Source of the DNA: UBA4582 sp047630175
GTDB taxonomy: Bacteria > Pseudomonadota > Gammaproteobacteria > Pseudomonadales > Azotimanducaceae
Direction of reading: 5' to 3'
DNA: 13,026 bases
Assembly: GCA_047630175.1 (NCBI GenBank)
Contig: JBLHVI010000091.1
Location: 1-13,026, forward strand
Shown here: positions 6,101 to 12,888 of the stretch, piece after piece
Position numbering within the stretch: the stretch's first letter is position 1
Layout of the letters: each line of letters opens with the position of its first letter
The notes under the pieces: generated by a model
The model's input: the letters and a program-made list of their open reading frames with translations, nothing else
Told to the model about the DNA's origin: nothing
The model's database searches: none
Program-made: the position numbers and the translations under genes

Positions 6101-6895
6101 ATGCGTTGGCAGGCCCATTTCCAAAACCTAGTTACTAATAAGCTATTCGAGGCGTTTATCATCGCGATCATCATCACCTCAGCGCTGATGATCGGTGTCA
6201 AAACTTATACATTGCCAGACTGGGGTTATCATCTAATTGTGATACTCGACTGGGTGATTACAGTGATATTTGTGCTCGAAATAACCATGCGCTTTCTTGG
6301 TACAAGTCCTCACAGAACGTTCTTCAAAAGCGGTTGGAACATCTTCGATGTGCTCATTGTCGCCATCAGCCTGATCCCGATCGATAATGCCGATATGGCG
6401 TTGGTCGCACGCTTAGTGCGCGTGTTTCGCGTGTTACGGATGATTAGTATTATCCCTGAGTTACGTATGCTGCTGAATTCATTGATACTGGCTTTACCGC
6501 GACTGGGTTATGTGACGGCGCTGATGTTTATTATTTTCTACATCTACGCCGCTGTGGGTTCTTTGATGTTTGCTGAAATCAATCCAGTACTGTGGGGCGA
6601 CATCGCGTTAGCAATGCTAACGTTATTCCGAATAATGACATTTGAGGACTGGACAGACGTCATGTACGAAACCATGGAGGTCTATCCGTTTAGCTGGATT
6701 TTTTATATCACATTTATCTTTCTAACAGCTTTTGCATTTTTGAATATGGTTATTGGTATCGTCGTTAACGTGCTGGAGGAGGAGCAACAGCGTGAGCTAG
6801 AAGCTGATCCTGAGCATGTTTCAATCAAGCAGTTGCATCGAGAAATTCAGGAGCTTAAAGCGTTGATACAACAGCAGGATCGCTCGCGCAAATAA
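6101..6895 (+). CDS. Single-domain voltage-gated cation channel (BacNav-like ion transporter)
   Basis: This is a six-transmembrane channel subunit of the bacterial Nav/Cav type, expected to work as an inner-membrane tetramer. In its 264 residues S1-S4 fall near 14-33, 44-66, 79-94 and 100-120, and the pore S5-filter-S6 near 127-222. S4 has four arginines at every third position (104, 107, 110, 113). Countercharges are visible at Glu60 (S2) and Asp83 (S3). The filter reads TFEDWTD (180-186), where NaChBac-type sodium channels have TLESWxx, so two extra acidic residues line the filter. After S6 (NMVIGIVVNVLEEE) comes a charged C-terminal segment (225-260) with heptad-like spacing, matching the tetramerising coiled coil of BacNavs. 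The ATG at 6101 has only a weak GAG upstream. Ion selectivity (Na+, Ca2+ or mixed) cannot be settled from sequence. Confidence 0.93.
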   Translation: MRWQAHFQNLVTNKLFEAFIIAIIITSALMIGVKTYTLPDWGYHLIVILDWVITVIFVLEITMRFLGTSPHRTFFKSGWNIFDVLIVAISLIPIDNADMALVARLVRVFRVLRMISIIPELRMLLNSLILALPRLGYVTALMFIIFYIYAAVGSLMFAEINPVLWGDIALAMLTLFRIMTFEDWTDVMYETMEVYPFSWIFYITFIFLTAFAFLNMVIGIVVNVLEEEQQRELEADPEHVSIKQLHREIQELKALIQQQDRSRK

Positions 6896-7014
6896 TGCGT
6901 TTTTACAGCGCTTGTTAGCTTGTTTAATAAAAGCTCGGGTCAGTAGCCCACGCCAGCTGATTTGCTTTATTCGACTGACATAGAACGTTAGGCTAGGCTC
7001 AAAACAGACGCGTG

Positions 7015-7962
7015 CTATCTAAAGTAGTTAGGAAACTTACTCTCAATCATTGCTGCACTTAAGTGCCAAAGATCCATAGCTTGCGCCGGGTCGACGGCAT
7101 AGTGCATCACACCAGCGGGGGCCTTTGGCCGGGCGTCATGCACCTCAGCGATGCTGCAATCCTCGAGATAGCAGCCGCCAAGATCAAGCAGATTTGGACT
7201 GGTTGCGGCCCAGACAGATGTTGAGGCGCCTTCTTCGACGCTCTTGAAACGCTCATTGACGTTGCCTTCAGCGTCGACCCAACCCCGGGTCTGTATATCC
7301 TCGGTGGTCATATGGCGCTGCAGTGTCGTCATGATGCCGCCGGGGTGGACTGCGAACGCTTCAATGGCATTGGCTTGAAACAGTTGTTGTATAGCAACTG
7401 CGGTTAAGCTGTTAGCTGTCTTCGCCTGACCGTAGCTGAGCCATGGGTCATAAGGCCGTCGGGCAAATTCGATATCGTCGAACATTACTGGGCTTAGAAA
7501 GTGACCGGTTGAACTCAGGCACACGACCCGTGCACCCTCGGCTTGCTTGAGTAATGGCAGTAAAAGCCGAGTAACGCCATAGTGACCGAGTTGGTTAGTG
7601 CCAAACTGCATTTCAAAGCCATCTTGGGTTGTGTCCTGCGGGCAGGCCATAACTGCGGCATTGTTTATCAGTATATGCAACGCCGTGTGGCTTGCGGTGT
7701 AGGTCTGTGCGAACTGTTTGACGCTTGAAAGGGAGCCCAGATCGAGGCCCATGGCGTTGCAACCGATCTCTTTCGCAACCGCCTCGGCGCGCGGTAAGTC
7801 ACGACAGGCGAGGGTGACGTCGGCCCCTGCCGAGATGAGCGCGCGAGCCGTTTCCAGACCAATACCAGAGTATCCGCCGGTTACAATGGCTGATTTACCC
7901 GTTAAGTCTATGCCGCTTATTGCTTCTAACGCAGTGGTTCTATAGCCCAGTGTAGCCGTCAT
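7015..7962 (-). CDS. Short-chain dehydrogenase/reductase (retinol-dehydrogenase-like)
   Basis: This is a predicted NAD(P)-dependent oxidoreductase of the classical/extended SDR superfamily. Visible motifs are the cofactor-binding TGGYSGIG (28-35), DLGS (74-77), the structural NNAAV (100-104), LSSTGH with the catalytic Ser (150/151), and YGQAK with Tyr177 and Lys181. HPGG follows in the substrate loop. The order and spacing, the ACRD after the second strand (52-55, suggesting NADP preference) and the length of 315 residues resemble the retinol-dehydrogenase/WW-oxidoreductase-like group. The substrate is unknown. No obvious Shine-Dalgarno precedes the ATG at 7962. It shares strand with the ParA-like gene upstream (137 bp apart), probably as a separate unit. 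Confidence 0.9.
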   Translation of the reverse strand: MTATLGYRTTALEAISGIDLTGKSAIVTGGYSGIGLETARALISAGADVTLACRDLPRAEAVAKEIGCNAMGLDLGSLSSVKQFAQTYTASHTALHILINNAAVMACPQDTTQDGFEMQFGTNQLGHYGVTRLLLPLLKQAEGARVVCLSSTGHFLSPVMFDDIEFARRPYDPWLSYGQAKTANSLTAVAIQQLFQANAIEAFAVHPGGIMTTLQRHMTTEDIQTRGWVDAEGNVNERFKSVEEGASTSVWAATSPNLLDLGGCYLEDCSIAEVHDARPKAPAGVMHYAVDPAQAMDLWHLSAAMIESKFPNYFR

Positions 7963-8099
7963 GTAAGTCGCCAGTGGTGAGTAAGTTTATTATTATTGCT
8001 GAGCTGACCATAGCATGTCGAGCAAGGTACGCCGAACAACTCAAGTCGAGCAGAATACGTCGACGAGTGCGTGCTTTAGCTAAGGCGAAGAAAATGGCG

Positions 8100-8861
8100 C
8101 TAGTTTAGCCCATTGAAAAGTTCGCTGAACTCTTGGCTAAGTTTGTGTCGGGGTTCCATAAAAATCAGTGGTGTCCGATTAGCATGCGACTCTTTCATCT
8201 TCACAGAGCTTGAAAGATAAGGCGTCAGGACATTCAAACCAGCCTGCTTAAGTTCATCCACGGCTATTTGAGGCAACTTGGCGCGTGCTTGGAACTGATT
8301 GATAATGACGCCTTCCACTTCTAGTTGAGCGTTATGATCCTCTTTGATTTCTTCAAGGGCCTGCATCAAATCCATAAGAGCGTCACGTGCAAAAGCATCG
8401 CAATCGAAGGGAATCAAGCAGCGATCGGCCGCTATTAAAGCTGACAGACTATAAAAATTTAGCGCCGGGGGTGTATCGATAAACACCTGCTCGTACTTAC
8501 CATTCAAAGATTGCAAAAATTCTTTGAGTTTGTAGATCTTGTGGCGTGATTCGAGTTTTTGCTCCAGATCCAGCAGCACATGACTAGCGGATATGAGCGA
8601 CAGGTTGTCGAAGCGCGTTCTGCGGATAAAATCCTCGGGTTTGAAGTCCCGATACTTGTAGGCCACGAGTGATTCAAAGAATTCTGCAATACCCACCACG
8701 TCATCTTTGCCACTGTGACCTAAATAGCTCGTGGTGTTAGCCTGTGGGTCAAGGTCTACGACGAGCGTTGACAGGCCCTGACTTGCCGCGATAGCGGCCA
8801 GATTGCAGGCTATGGACGATTTGCCGACTCCGCCCTTGCGATTGAATACGACACGAATCAT
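8100..8861 (-). CDS. Orphan ParA-family ATPase
   Basis: This is a MinD/ParA-superfamily P-loop ATPase. ParA proteins form ATP-dependent dimers that position DNA or protein cargo on the nucleoid. Motifs seen are the deviant Walker A KGGVGKSS (residues 9-16, with the signature Lys9), the VVDLDPQANTTSYLG segment (Walker A'), and FIDTPPALNFYSLSAL (Walker B). I chose ATG 8861 (253 residues), with GGAA upstream, over GTG 8900, because family proteins begin just before VVFNxKGGVGKSS. There is no N-terminal helix-turn-helix. No parB gene and no obvious parS site are nearby, so it is not a standard partition operon. It resembles orphan ParA proteins of pseudomonads; its cargo is unknown. It diverges from the FAD monooxygenase gene. 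Confidence 0.9.
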   Translation of the reverse strand: MIRVVFNRKGGVGKSSIACNLAAIAASQGLSTLVVDLDPQANTTSYLGHSGKDDVVGIAEFFESLVAYKYRDFKPEDFIRRTRFDNLSLISASHVLLDLEQKLESRHKIYKLKEFLQSLNGKYEQVFIDTPPALNFYSLSALIAADRCLIPFDCDAFARDALMDLMQALEEIKEDHNAQLEVEGVIINQFQARAKLPQIAVDELKQAGLNVLTPYLSSSVKMKESHANRTPLIFMEPRHKLSQEFSELFNGLN

Positions 8862-8952
8862 GAGGGTTTCCGGAATGATTGCGAAGGCGCTATTGTGCAC
8901 TGCACTAGGCTGCGGGTAAAGTCTATCGCCACGGTAATCCTATTTAGTTCGG

Positions 8953-8974
8953 CTTGCTCAATTCTTGCTCAATT
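8953..8974 (+). repeat. Perfect tandem 11-bp direct repeat in a divergent promoter region
   Basis: CTTGCTCAATT occurs twice in immediate succession (8953-8963 and 8964-8974). The repeat lies between the divergent ParA-like and monooxygenase genes. A period of 11 bp, about one helical turn, would place two identical half-sites on one face of the DNA, as for a regulator binding direct repeats. No regulator gene is adjacent, so the role is inference. Confidence 0.6.
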
Positions 8975-9103
8975 AAAGCGGATGCGCGTTAACCTTCTCG
9001 AGACAATAGACGTAATAATGAATCGACATCATATAGTCACGAATAATCGGCATCGGCGGGACGCTGCCTGTGCGGTTAAATGTGTCCACAGGCATGGTGC
9101 TGC

Positions 9104-10291
9104 ATGTCGTTAACTGCCCTCAAAGTGCAGATTGTTGGTGGCGGCATAGGCGGACTGACAGCTGCTTTGTGCCTAGCGCGGGATGGTCACAGCGTTGATG
9201 TTTTTGAGCAGATGCAAGATTTTCAAGCGATTGGGGCGGGGATACAGCTGTCGCCTAACGCCTCGCGGGTGCTTCATGATCTGGGTCTGCAGGACGCTAT
9301 TACCGCTCAGGCTTTTCTGCCCGAGGCCACAGAGTTCAGACACTGGCAGTCGGGTCGTGTGATCGCTGAGACGCCGCTTGGGCTGGCAGCGGTGGAGCGC
9401 TTTGGCGCACCTTATTACCATATTCATCGTGGTGATCTGCTTCAATTACTCGTGGCTGCAGCCCGACAGCAGCCTCGTATTACACTTCATACGGGTGCGC
9501 GTGTCACACGTGTCGCGCAAGACAAGGCAGGCGTGAGCCTGCAGGTAGGCGACATCAAACACCGGGCTGAACTAATGATAGGTGCCGATGGCGTTCATTC
9601 GGTTATTCGAGCGGCGCTGTGGGGAGACGAGCAGCCGAGGTTTACCGGTAATGTCGCCTGGCGTGCGCTAGTCCCGGCTGAACGGTTACCAGCAGGGCTG
9701 ATTCGTCCCGTGTCGACAGTTTGGTGGGGGCCGGGTAAGCATTTTGTGCACTACTACGTGCGCGGTGGTGCGTTCGTTAACTGCGTTTGTGTGGTGGAAA
9801 AGCTCGGCTGGGAGCTAGAATCTTGGACACAGCCCGGTGATCTTGCTGAGCTAAAGGCAGATTTTGCGGGCTGGCACCCAGATATCCAGCCGTTGATCGA
9901 CCAGGCAGTGCCGAACTCTTTATTTAAATGGGCCTTGTACGACCGGGCACCGATGAGTCGATGGGGCAAAGGTTTGGTGAGTTTATTGGGAGATGCTTGC
10001 CATCCGACGCTACCATTTATGGCGCAGGGCGCCGCTATGGCCATTGAGGATGCTGCCGTACTGGCCGGTAGCCTCGCTAGGCGCGGCAGTACTGTCGATA
10101 ATTTGCAGTACTATGAGGCGCTACGAAGGCCTAGAACGGCGAAAATTCAGCGTGGTTCGCGGCACAATGCCACTACCTTTCATTTGTCTGGCGCTGGCGC
10201 CTGGTTGCGGGATCGTGCCGCCGGCATCGCTGGCCAGCGCGTCATGGATGGGCTGTATAGATATGACGCGCTGACCGCAGTGGGCAAGTGA
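9104..10291 (+). CDS. FAD-dependent monooxygenase (salicylate hydroxylase-like, group A)
   Basis: This is a predicted single-component NAD(P)H- and FAD-dependent aromatic hydroxylase. Three flavin motifs are present in the family order: VGGGIGGLTAAL (11-22, Rossmann GxGxxG), GADGVHSVIR (160-169, the DG motif) and GDACHPTLPFMAQGAAMAIEDA (296-317, binding the FAD ribose). GAGIQLSPNASR (44-55) is typical of the salicylate-1-monooxygenase/3-hydroxybenzoate-6-hydroxylase branch. Length is 395 residues from ATG 9104. An in-frame ATG at 9080 would add eight residues (MCPQAWCC) that do not look like a natural N-terminus, but neither start has a good Shine-Dalgarno. The substrate is unknown: no ring-cleavage or other aromatic-pathway genes are nearby, so a catabolic role is not supported by context. 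Confidence 0.92.
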   Translation: MSLTALKVQIVGGGIGGLTAALCLARDGHSVDVFEQMQDFQAIGAGIQLSPNASRVLHDLGLQDAITAQAFLPEATEFRHWQSGRVIAETPLGLAAVERFGAPYYHIHRGDLLQLLVAAARQQPRITLHTGARVTRVAQDKAGVSLQVGDIKHRAELMIGADGVHSVIRAALWGDEQPRFTGNVAWRALVPAERLPAGLIRPVSTVWWGPGKHFVHYYVRGGAFVNCVCVVEKLGWELESWTQPGDLAELKADFAGWHPDIQPLIDQAVPNSLFKWALYDRAPMSRWGKGLVSLLGDACHPTLPFMAQGAAMAIEDAAVLAGSLARRGSTVDNLQYYEALRRPRTAKIQRGSRHNATTFHLSGAGAWLRDRAAGIAGQRVMDGLYRYDALTAVGK

Positions 10292-10302
10292 CGCCAGGCT
10301 TT

Positions 10303-10327
10303 ATGTAACAAGCTGAATGTAACAAGC
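10303..10327 (+). repeat. Short direct repeat ATGTAACAAGC x2
   Basis: ATGTAACAAGC occurs at 10303-10313 and 10317-10327, a period of 14 bp. It lies 12 bp after the monooxygenase stop codon and 31 bp before the 29-bp repeats of the toxin-antitoxin promoter. No hairpin or T-run is associated with it, so it is not a terminator. Its role is unknown. Confidence 0.5.
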
Positions 10328-10357
10328 CGCTTATAAGATGATGCCCTTGGTGAGTTC

Positions 10358-10443
10358 TATTTGTGCAAATACAGCAAGAGAAATACTAGTTGTGCAAATA
10401 CAGCAATAGAAGTACTATTTGTGCATATACAACATGTCAGGAG
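10358..10443 (+). repeat. Three tandem 29-bp repeats, candidate antitoxin operator
   Basis: Three copies start at 10358, 10387 and 10416 with an exact 29-bp period and no spacer. Copies 1 and 2 differ at three positions, and copy 3 keeps only the first half before running into the ribosome site. The shared core TTGTGCAAATACAGCAA contains the imperfect palindrome ATTTG-TG-CAAAT. The array covers the likely promoter and leader of the antitoxin-toxin operon, as expected for autoregulation by the antitoxin. The repeats are seen directly; the operator role is inferred. Confidence 0.75.
10390..10418 (+). promoter_or_regulatory. Candidate promoter of the antitoxin-toxin operon
   Basis: TTGTGC (10390-10395) and TACTAT (10413-10418) are separated by 17 nt. 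The -35 element comes from repeat copy 2, and the -10 element spans the junction of copies 2 and 3. Transcription would start near 10425, inside copy 3. A weaker equivalent pair, TTGTGC (10361-10366) and TACTAG (10384-10389), exists one repeat upstream. A protein bound to the repeats would block polymerase. Confidence 0.45.
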
Positions 10444-10449
10444 ATGCCA

Positions 10450-10821
10450 ATGTCTTCCCAGTTAGCGAAAGCGCCGGTGCCTGATGCAGTGCTGGCGAAG
10501 GCAGTGTTCAGGGTTGCTGATCAATTGGGGCTCAAGCAGGGCGAGCTGGCTGCAGTGCTGGGTATGCACCGCACGGCGGTGAGTCGGCTGAAGCAGAACC
10601 CGTCGCTGGACCCAAGTTCCAAGCAGGGGGAATTAGCGTTGTTACTGATTCGCTTTGCTCGGGCATTATCTGCGTTGACTGGTGGCGATGAAGATTGGAT
10701 CAGACATTTTATGCGCTCGCCCAATAACGTCACAGGCGGTATGCCCGCAAAGCAAATCGAAACCATTCAGGGTCTGATGGCGGTACTGCAGTTTGTAGAT
10801 GGTATGCGAGGCAAGGTGTAG
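10450..10821 (+). CDS. Xre/MbcA/ParS-family antitoxin (DUF2384)
   Basis: This is the antitoxin of a RES-Xre (MbcTA/ParST-like) type II module. Residues 13-50 form a Xre-like helix-turn-helix (VFRVADQLGLKQGELAAVLGMHRTAVSRLK). Residues 60-123 form the C-terminal toxin-binding domain, with LIRFARALSALTGGDEDWIRHFM, the PNN/GG-P segment and a final helix ending VDGMRGKV. I chose ATG 10450 because AGGAG lies 6 nt upstream (10439-10443). The in-frame ATG at 10444 directly abuts that site, and more upstream starts fall in the repeats. The protein has 123 residues. Its TAG stop overlaps the GTG start of the toxin by one base. It very likely represses its own promoter through the 29-bp repeats. Confidence 0.92.
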   Translation: MSSQLAKAPVPDAVLAKAVFRVADQLGLKQGELAAVLGMHRTAVSRLKQNPSLDPSSKQGELALLLIRFARALSALTGGDEDWIRHFMRSPNNVTGGMPAKQIETIQGLMAVLQFVDGMRGKV

Positions 10822-11573
10822 TGATCTGGCGTGCCTGCAACGGTGCACTGGCTATTCGCCCGGTGGTCGGCACCGTCCATCGTTTGGTTGAGAGCCAGGC
10901 GCAGGTAGCAACCTTGAGTTACGTCGACACCTTGGCCGAACAGGCGCTACTTGAAGACATGCTTGATGGCGTTAAGCCAGCCTACCTACCAGACAGTCAC
11001 CAATACCACTATTTGTTGAAGACACCGTTTCGATACCCACCGCTGCACTGGGGGTCGCGTTTTGGTCGAGTCCACGAGCCGGGTATTTTTTACGGCGCGC
11101 GTACAACGGAAACGACGCTGGCCGAGTCAGCGTACTATCGCCTAGTGTTCTGGTTATCTATGAATGCGCCACCAGTTAAAGCCACTATCGACTCAGCGCA
11201 CACGCTCTTCTGCGTAGGCTATAAGTCTTTGCAAGGTGTTAGGTTGCACGCACCGCCATTTGATCGGTTTGCTGATGCGCTGACTCATCCATCCGACTAT
11301 AAAAATACCCAACAACTGGGTAGCGCGATGCGCGAGGCTGAAATTGAGGCGTTTGAGTACGCGTCCGCCCGTGATCCAAACCACGGCTTCTGCATTGGCT
11401 TGTTTAAACCAAACGCCTTTAGTCAAAAACGACCTAAGCAAATGAGTCAATGGCTGTGTCAGGTGAGCGGCGAGGAAGTTGCTTTCAAGCAAGTTGGGCA
11501 GGGTGAAGTCACCCGATTTGGCAGAGAGGCATTTACGACGGCTGGTATGTTGCCATTGCCCGCGTCGCAGTAG
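10821..11573 (+). CDS. RES-domain toxin (NAD+-targeting family)
   Basis: This is the toxin partner of the antitoxin. Characterised RES toxins (M. tuberculosis MbcT, P. putida RES, Sinorhizobium ParT) phosphorolyse NAD+ or modify a target with ADP-ribose, and either activity is inferred here. The family core is visible at 70-107: FRYPPLHWGSRFG with Arg80, GIFYGARTTE with Tyr91, and LAESAYYR with Glu102. A later conserved Ser may be Ser182 in FEYASARD. The GTG start shares its first base with the antitoxin stop (TAGTG), so translation is coupled; GAGG/AAGG purines precede it. At 250 residues it is longer than compact RES toxins of about 150-200, with some 65 extra N-terminal residues, but I recall such longer forms. 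It has no signal peptide. Confidence 0.9.
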   Translation: MIWRACNGALAIRPVVGTVHRLVESQAQVATLSYVDTLAEQALLEDMLDGVKPAYLPDSHQYHYLLKTPFRYPPLHWGSRFGRVHEPGIFYGARTTETTLAESAYYRLVFWLSMNAPPVKATIDSAHTLFCVGYKSLQGVRLHAPPFDRFADALTHPSDYKNTQQLGSAMREAEIEAFEYASARDPNHGFCIGLFKPNAFSQKRPKQMSQWLCQVSGEEVAFKQVGQGEVTRFGREAFTTAGMLPLPASQ

Positions 11574-11755
11574 CAGATCGGAGCCCAATGCAGGCACACC
11601 GAAGAAGACGATATCAGAAGACGATGACCTTCGACCTGCATTCAACAGGCCAACGAAGGGTATAAGGCGGATAAGCAGAACTAGGGCGAAAACGAACGTC
11701 CGGGACTTTCTACTATCAAGTAACTACAAGGGTTTCCCTAGCCAGCGGAAACGCA
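11574..11755. other. Gene-free stretch between the RES toxin and the exported-protein gene
   Basis: These 182 bp separate two convergent genes. I find no T-run hairpin for either side. The one notable element is a 10-bp direct repeat, AGAAGACGAT, at 11603-11612 and 11616-11625 (period 13). An open frame crossing this stretch from inside the toxin gene (11479-11769) has no family features or ribosome site and is considered spurious. Confidence 0.5.
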
Positions 11756-12766
11756 TCAACGATACCTAGACGCTAAAAAGTAAGCCTCGTCGCGTCGATA
11801 GGCAACTTCACGATGCTTTTCATCCTTTTCACTGGCTTCATATTCTGTTATCTGGAGTGACACGCTCAGTATTTCAAAATAGAGGTGCATGTGCGCACCC
11901 CATAGAGCCGGATGGTCAATGATAAGCGCTGGATAATTCATAGCATTCCAGATTGTACTGGCGTGCTCCAAGCTTACTTGCTTGTCTTGTGCGACAGCGG
12001 CTTCTCCTTGTGTCAAATAAGCATTGGCAAGTTGTAGCCGAACTCTGGCATCAAACAATCGAGGTTTATCTGCCACGCCATCGCTAGACACAACAGATGT
12101 ATCAATCAAAATACTCTCAAATAGCGTAATGGCACCACGCAGTTTAGCTTTATCGCCAGACAACAAATAGTGACGGTAATCAGCAAGTCCTCTTACAAAC
12201 CGTTCCCAAGAATTACTCGCCTCAGTGATCGGCGGAAGCTTTTCAACTGACGATATAAGGCTTTGTATATTTCCAACGGCAAAAGCATAGGAGATTTTAT
12301 TGTGAATCCTATACAACTGGTCGCTTGGGGGCACTGTGGATATTCTGTAGAGCTCGAGGGTACTCTCGTTAGCGAGAGACCAGCCTAGCTCAATCGCAGA
12401 CGAAAGGATGGACGCAAACGCCGCTGGGAACCATTCTGTGGAGCCATCAGGAAAACTATTCGCATAGACGACCATTTTAGTCACAAGGTCATCAAACTCA
12501 GCTCTGTCTCCTTTTATCAAAGCAAGCCGCGCTTGTTGAATCAAAACAACAGTCCGGATTTGTTCCGCATGCACTTCTAGAAGATCAGATTCGTTCAGGT
12601 CTAACTTATAGGATTCGATGGATTCAACAACATCGTTAACACTATAGGTTCGCGCCGTCTCTCTTGGATTCGATGCAACAACGTTCGAAGATACAAAGCC
12701 CCACAACACAAGCGCGCCCAGTACGTTGGAAATGGGCACAGAAATTTTTCTATTTTTCTTTTTCAT
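11756..12766 (-). CDS. Hypothetical exported protein, function unknown
   Basis: I do not recognise this 336-residue protein. It begins with a Sec-type signal peptide: basic KKKNRK, a hydrophobic core around 10-30, and a probable cleavage after VVA (residue 32). There is no lipobox cysteine, so it should be periplasmic or secreted. The mature part appears mostly alpha-helical, with alternating Leu/Ala-rich segments such as VVLIQQARLALIKGDRAEF and RVRLQLANAYLTQGEAAVAQ. These suggest TPR-like helical hairpins, but no clear TPR consensus can be asserted. The ATG at 12766 has GAGGAG 10 nt upstream. The gene looks more AT-rich and uses more A/T-ending codons than its neighbours (judged by eye), which is compatible with recent acquisition. 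It converges on the toxin operon. Coding nature is supported by length, start signal and signal peptide. Confidence 0.75.
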   Translation of the reverse strand: MKKKNRKISVPISNVLGALVLWGFVSSNVVASNPRETARTYSVNDVVESIESYKLDLNESDLLEVHAEQIRTVVLIQQARLALIKGDRAEFDDLVTKMVVYANSFPDGSTEWFPAAFASILSSAIELGWSLANESTLELYRISTVPPSDQLYRIHNKISYAFAVGNIQSLISSVEKLPPITEASNSWERFVRGLADYRHYLLSGDKAKLRGAITLFESILIDTSVVSSDGVADKPRLFDARVRLQLANAYLTQGEAAVAQDKQVSLEHASTIWNAMNYPALIIDHPALWGAHMHLYFEILSVSLQITEYEASEKDEKHREVAYRRDEAYFLASRYR

Positions 12767-12888
12767 TAGCGCGGTGCTCCTCTTTGAAGCCAGGGTAAAC
12801 TTTTAGAGCTGCTGTAGCAGAAGACATGCTATTGAAGTAATCCTAAGCGTGCTCACGTTGCAGGGAGTAAGGGTGCGCAGGCCAAGCG

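Noticed and set aside
6988..6996. GTTAGGC motif as an integron attC core site
   Set aside because: No matching inverse core at suitable distance, no attC-like palindrome and no integrase nearby.
8862..8900. Upstream GTG start adding 13 residues to the ParA-like protein
   Set aside because: Family proteins start just before the Walker A motif, ATG 8861 has a purine-rich site upstream, and the GTG lies in a palindrome.
10358..10443. CRISPR-like appearance of three regular repeats
   Set aside because: The repeats are contiguous with no spacers, the last is degenerate, and no cas genes are present. They fit a promoter/operator array.
11479..11769. Open frame of 96 codons overlapping the RES toxin 3' end
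   Set aside because: It overlaps a solid gene in another frame, has no ribosome site and shows a random-looking, Arg/Ser-rich composition.
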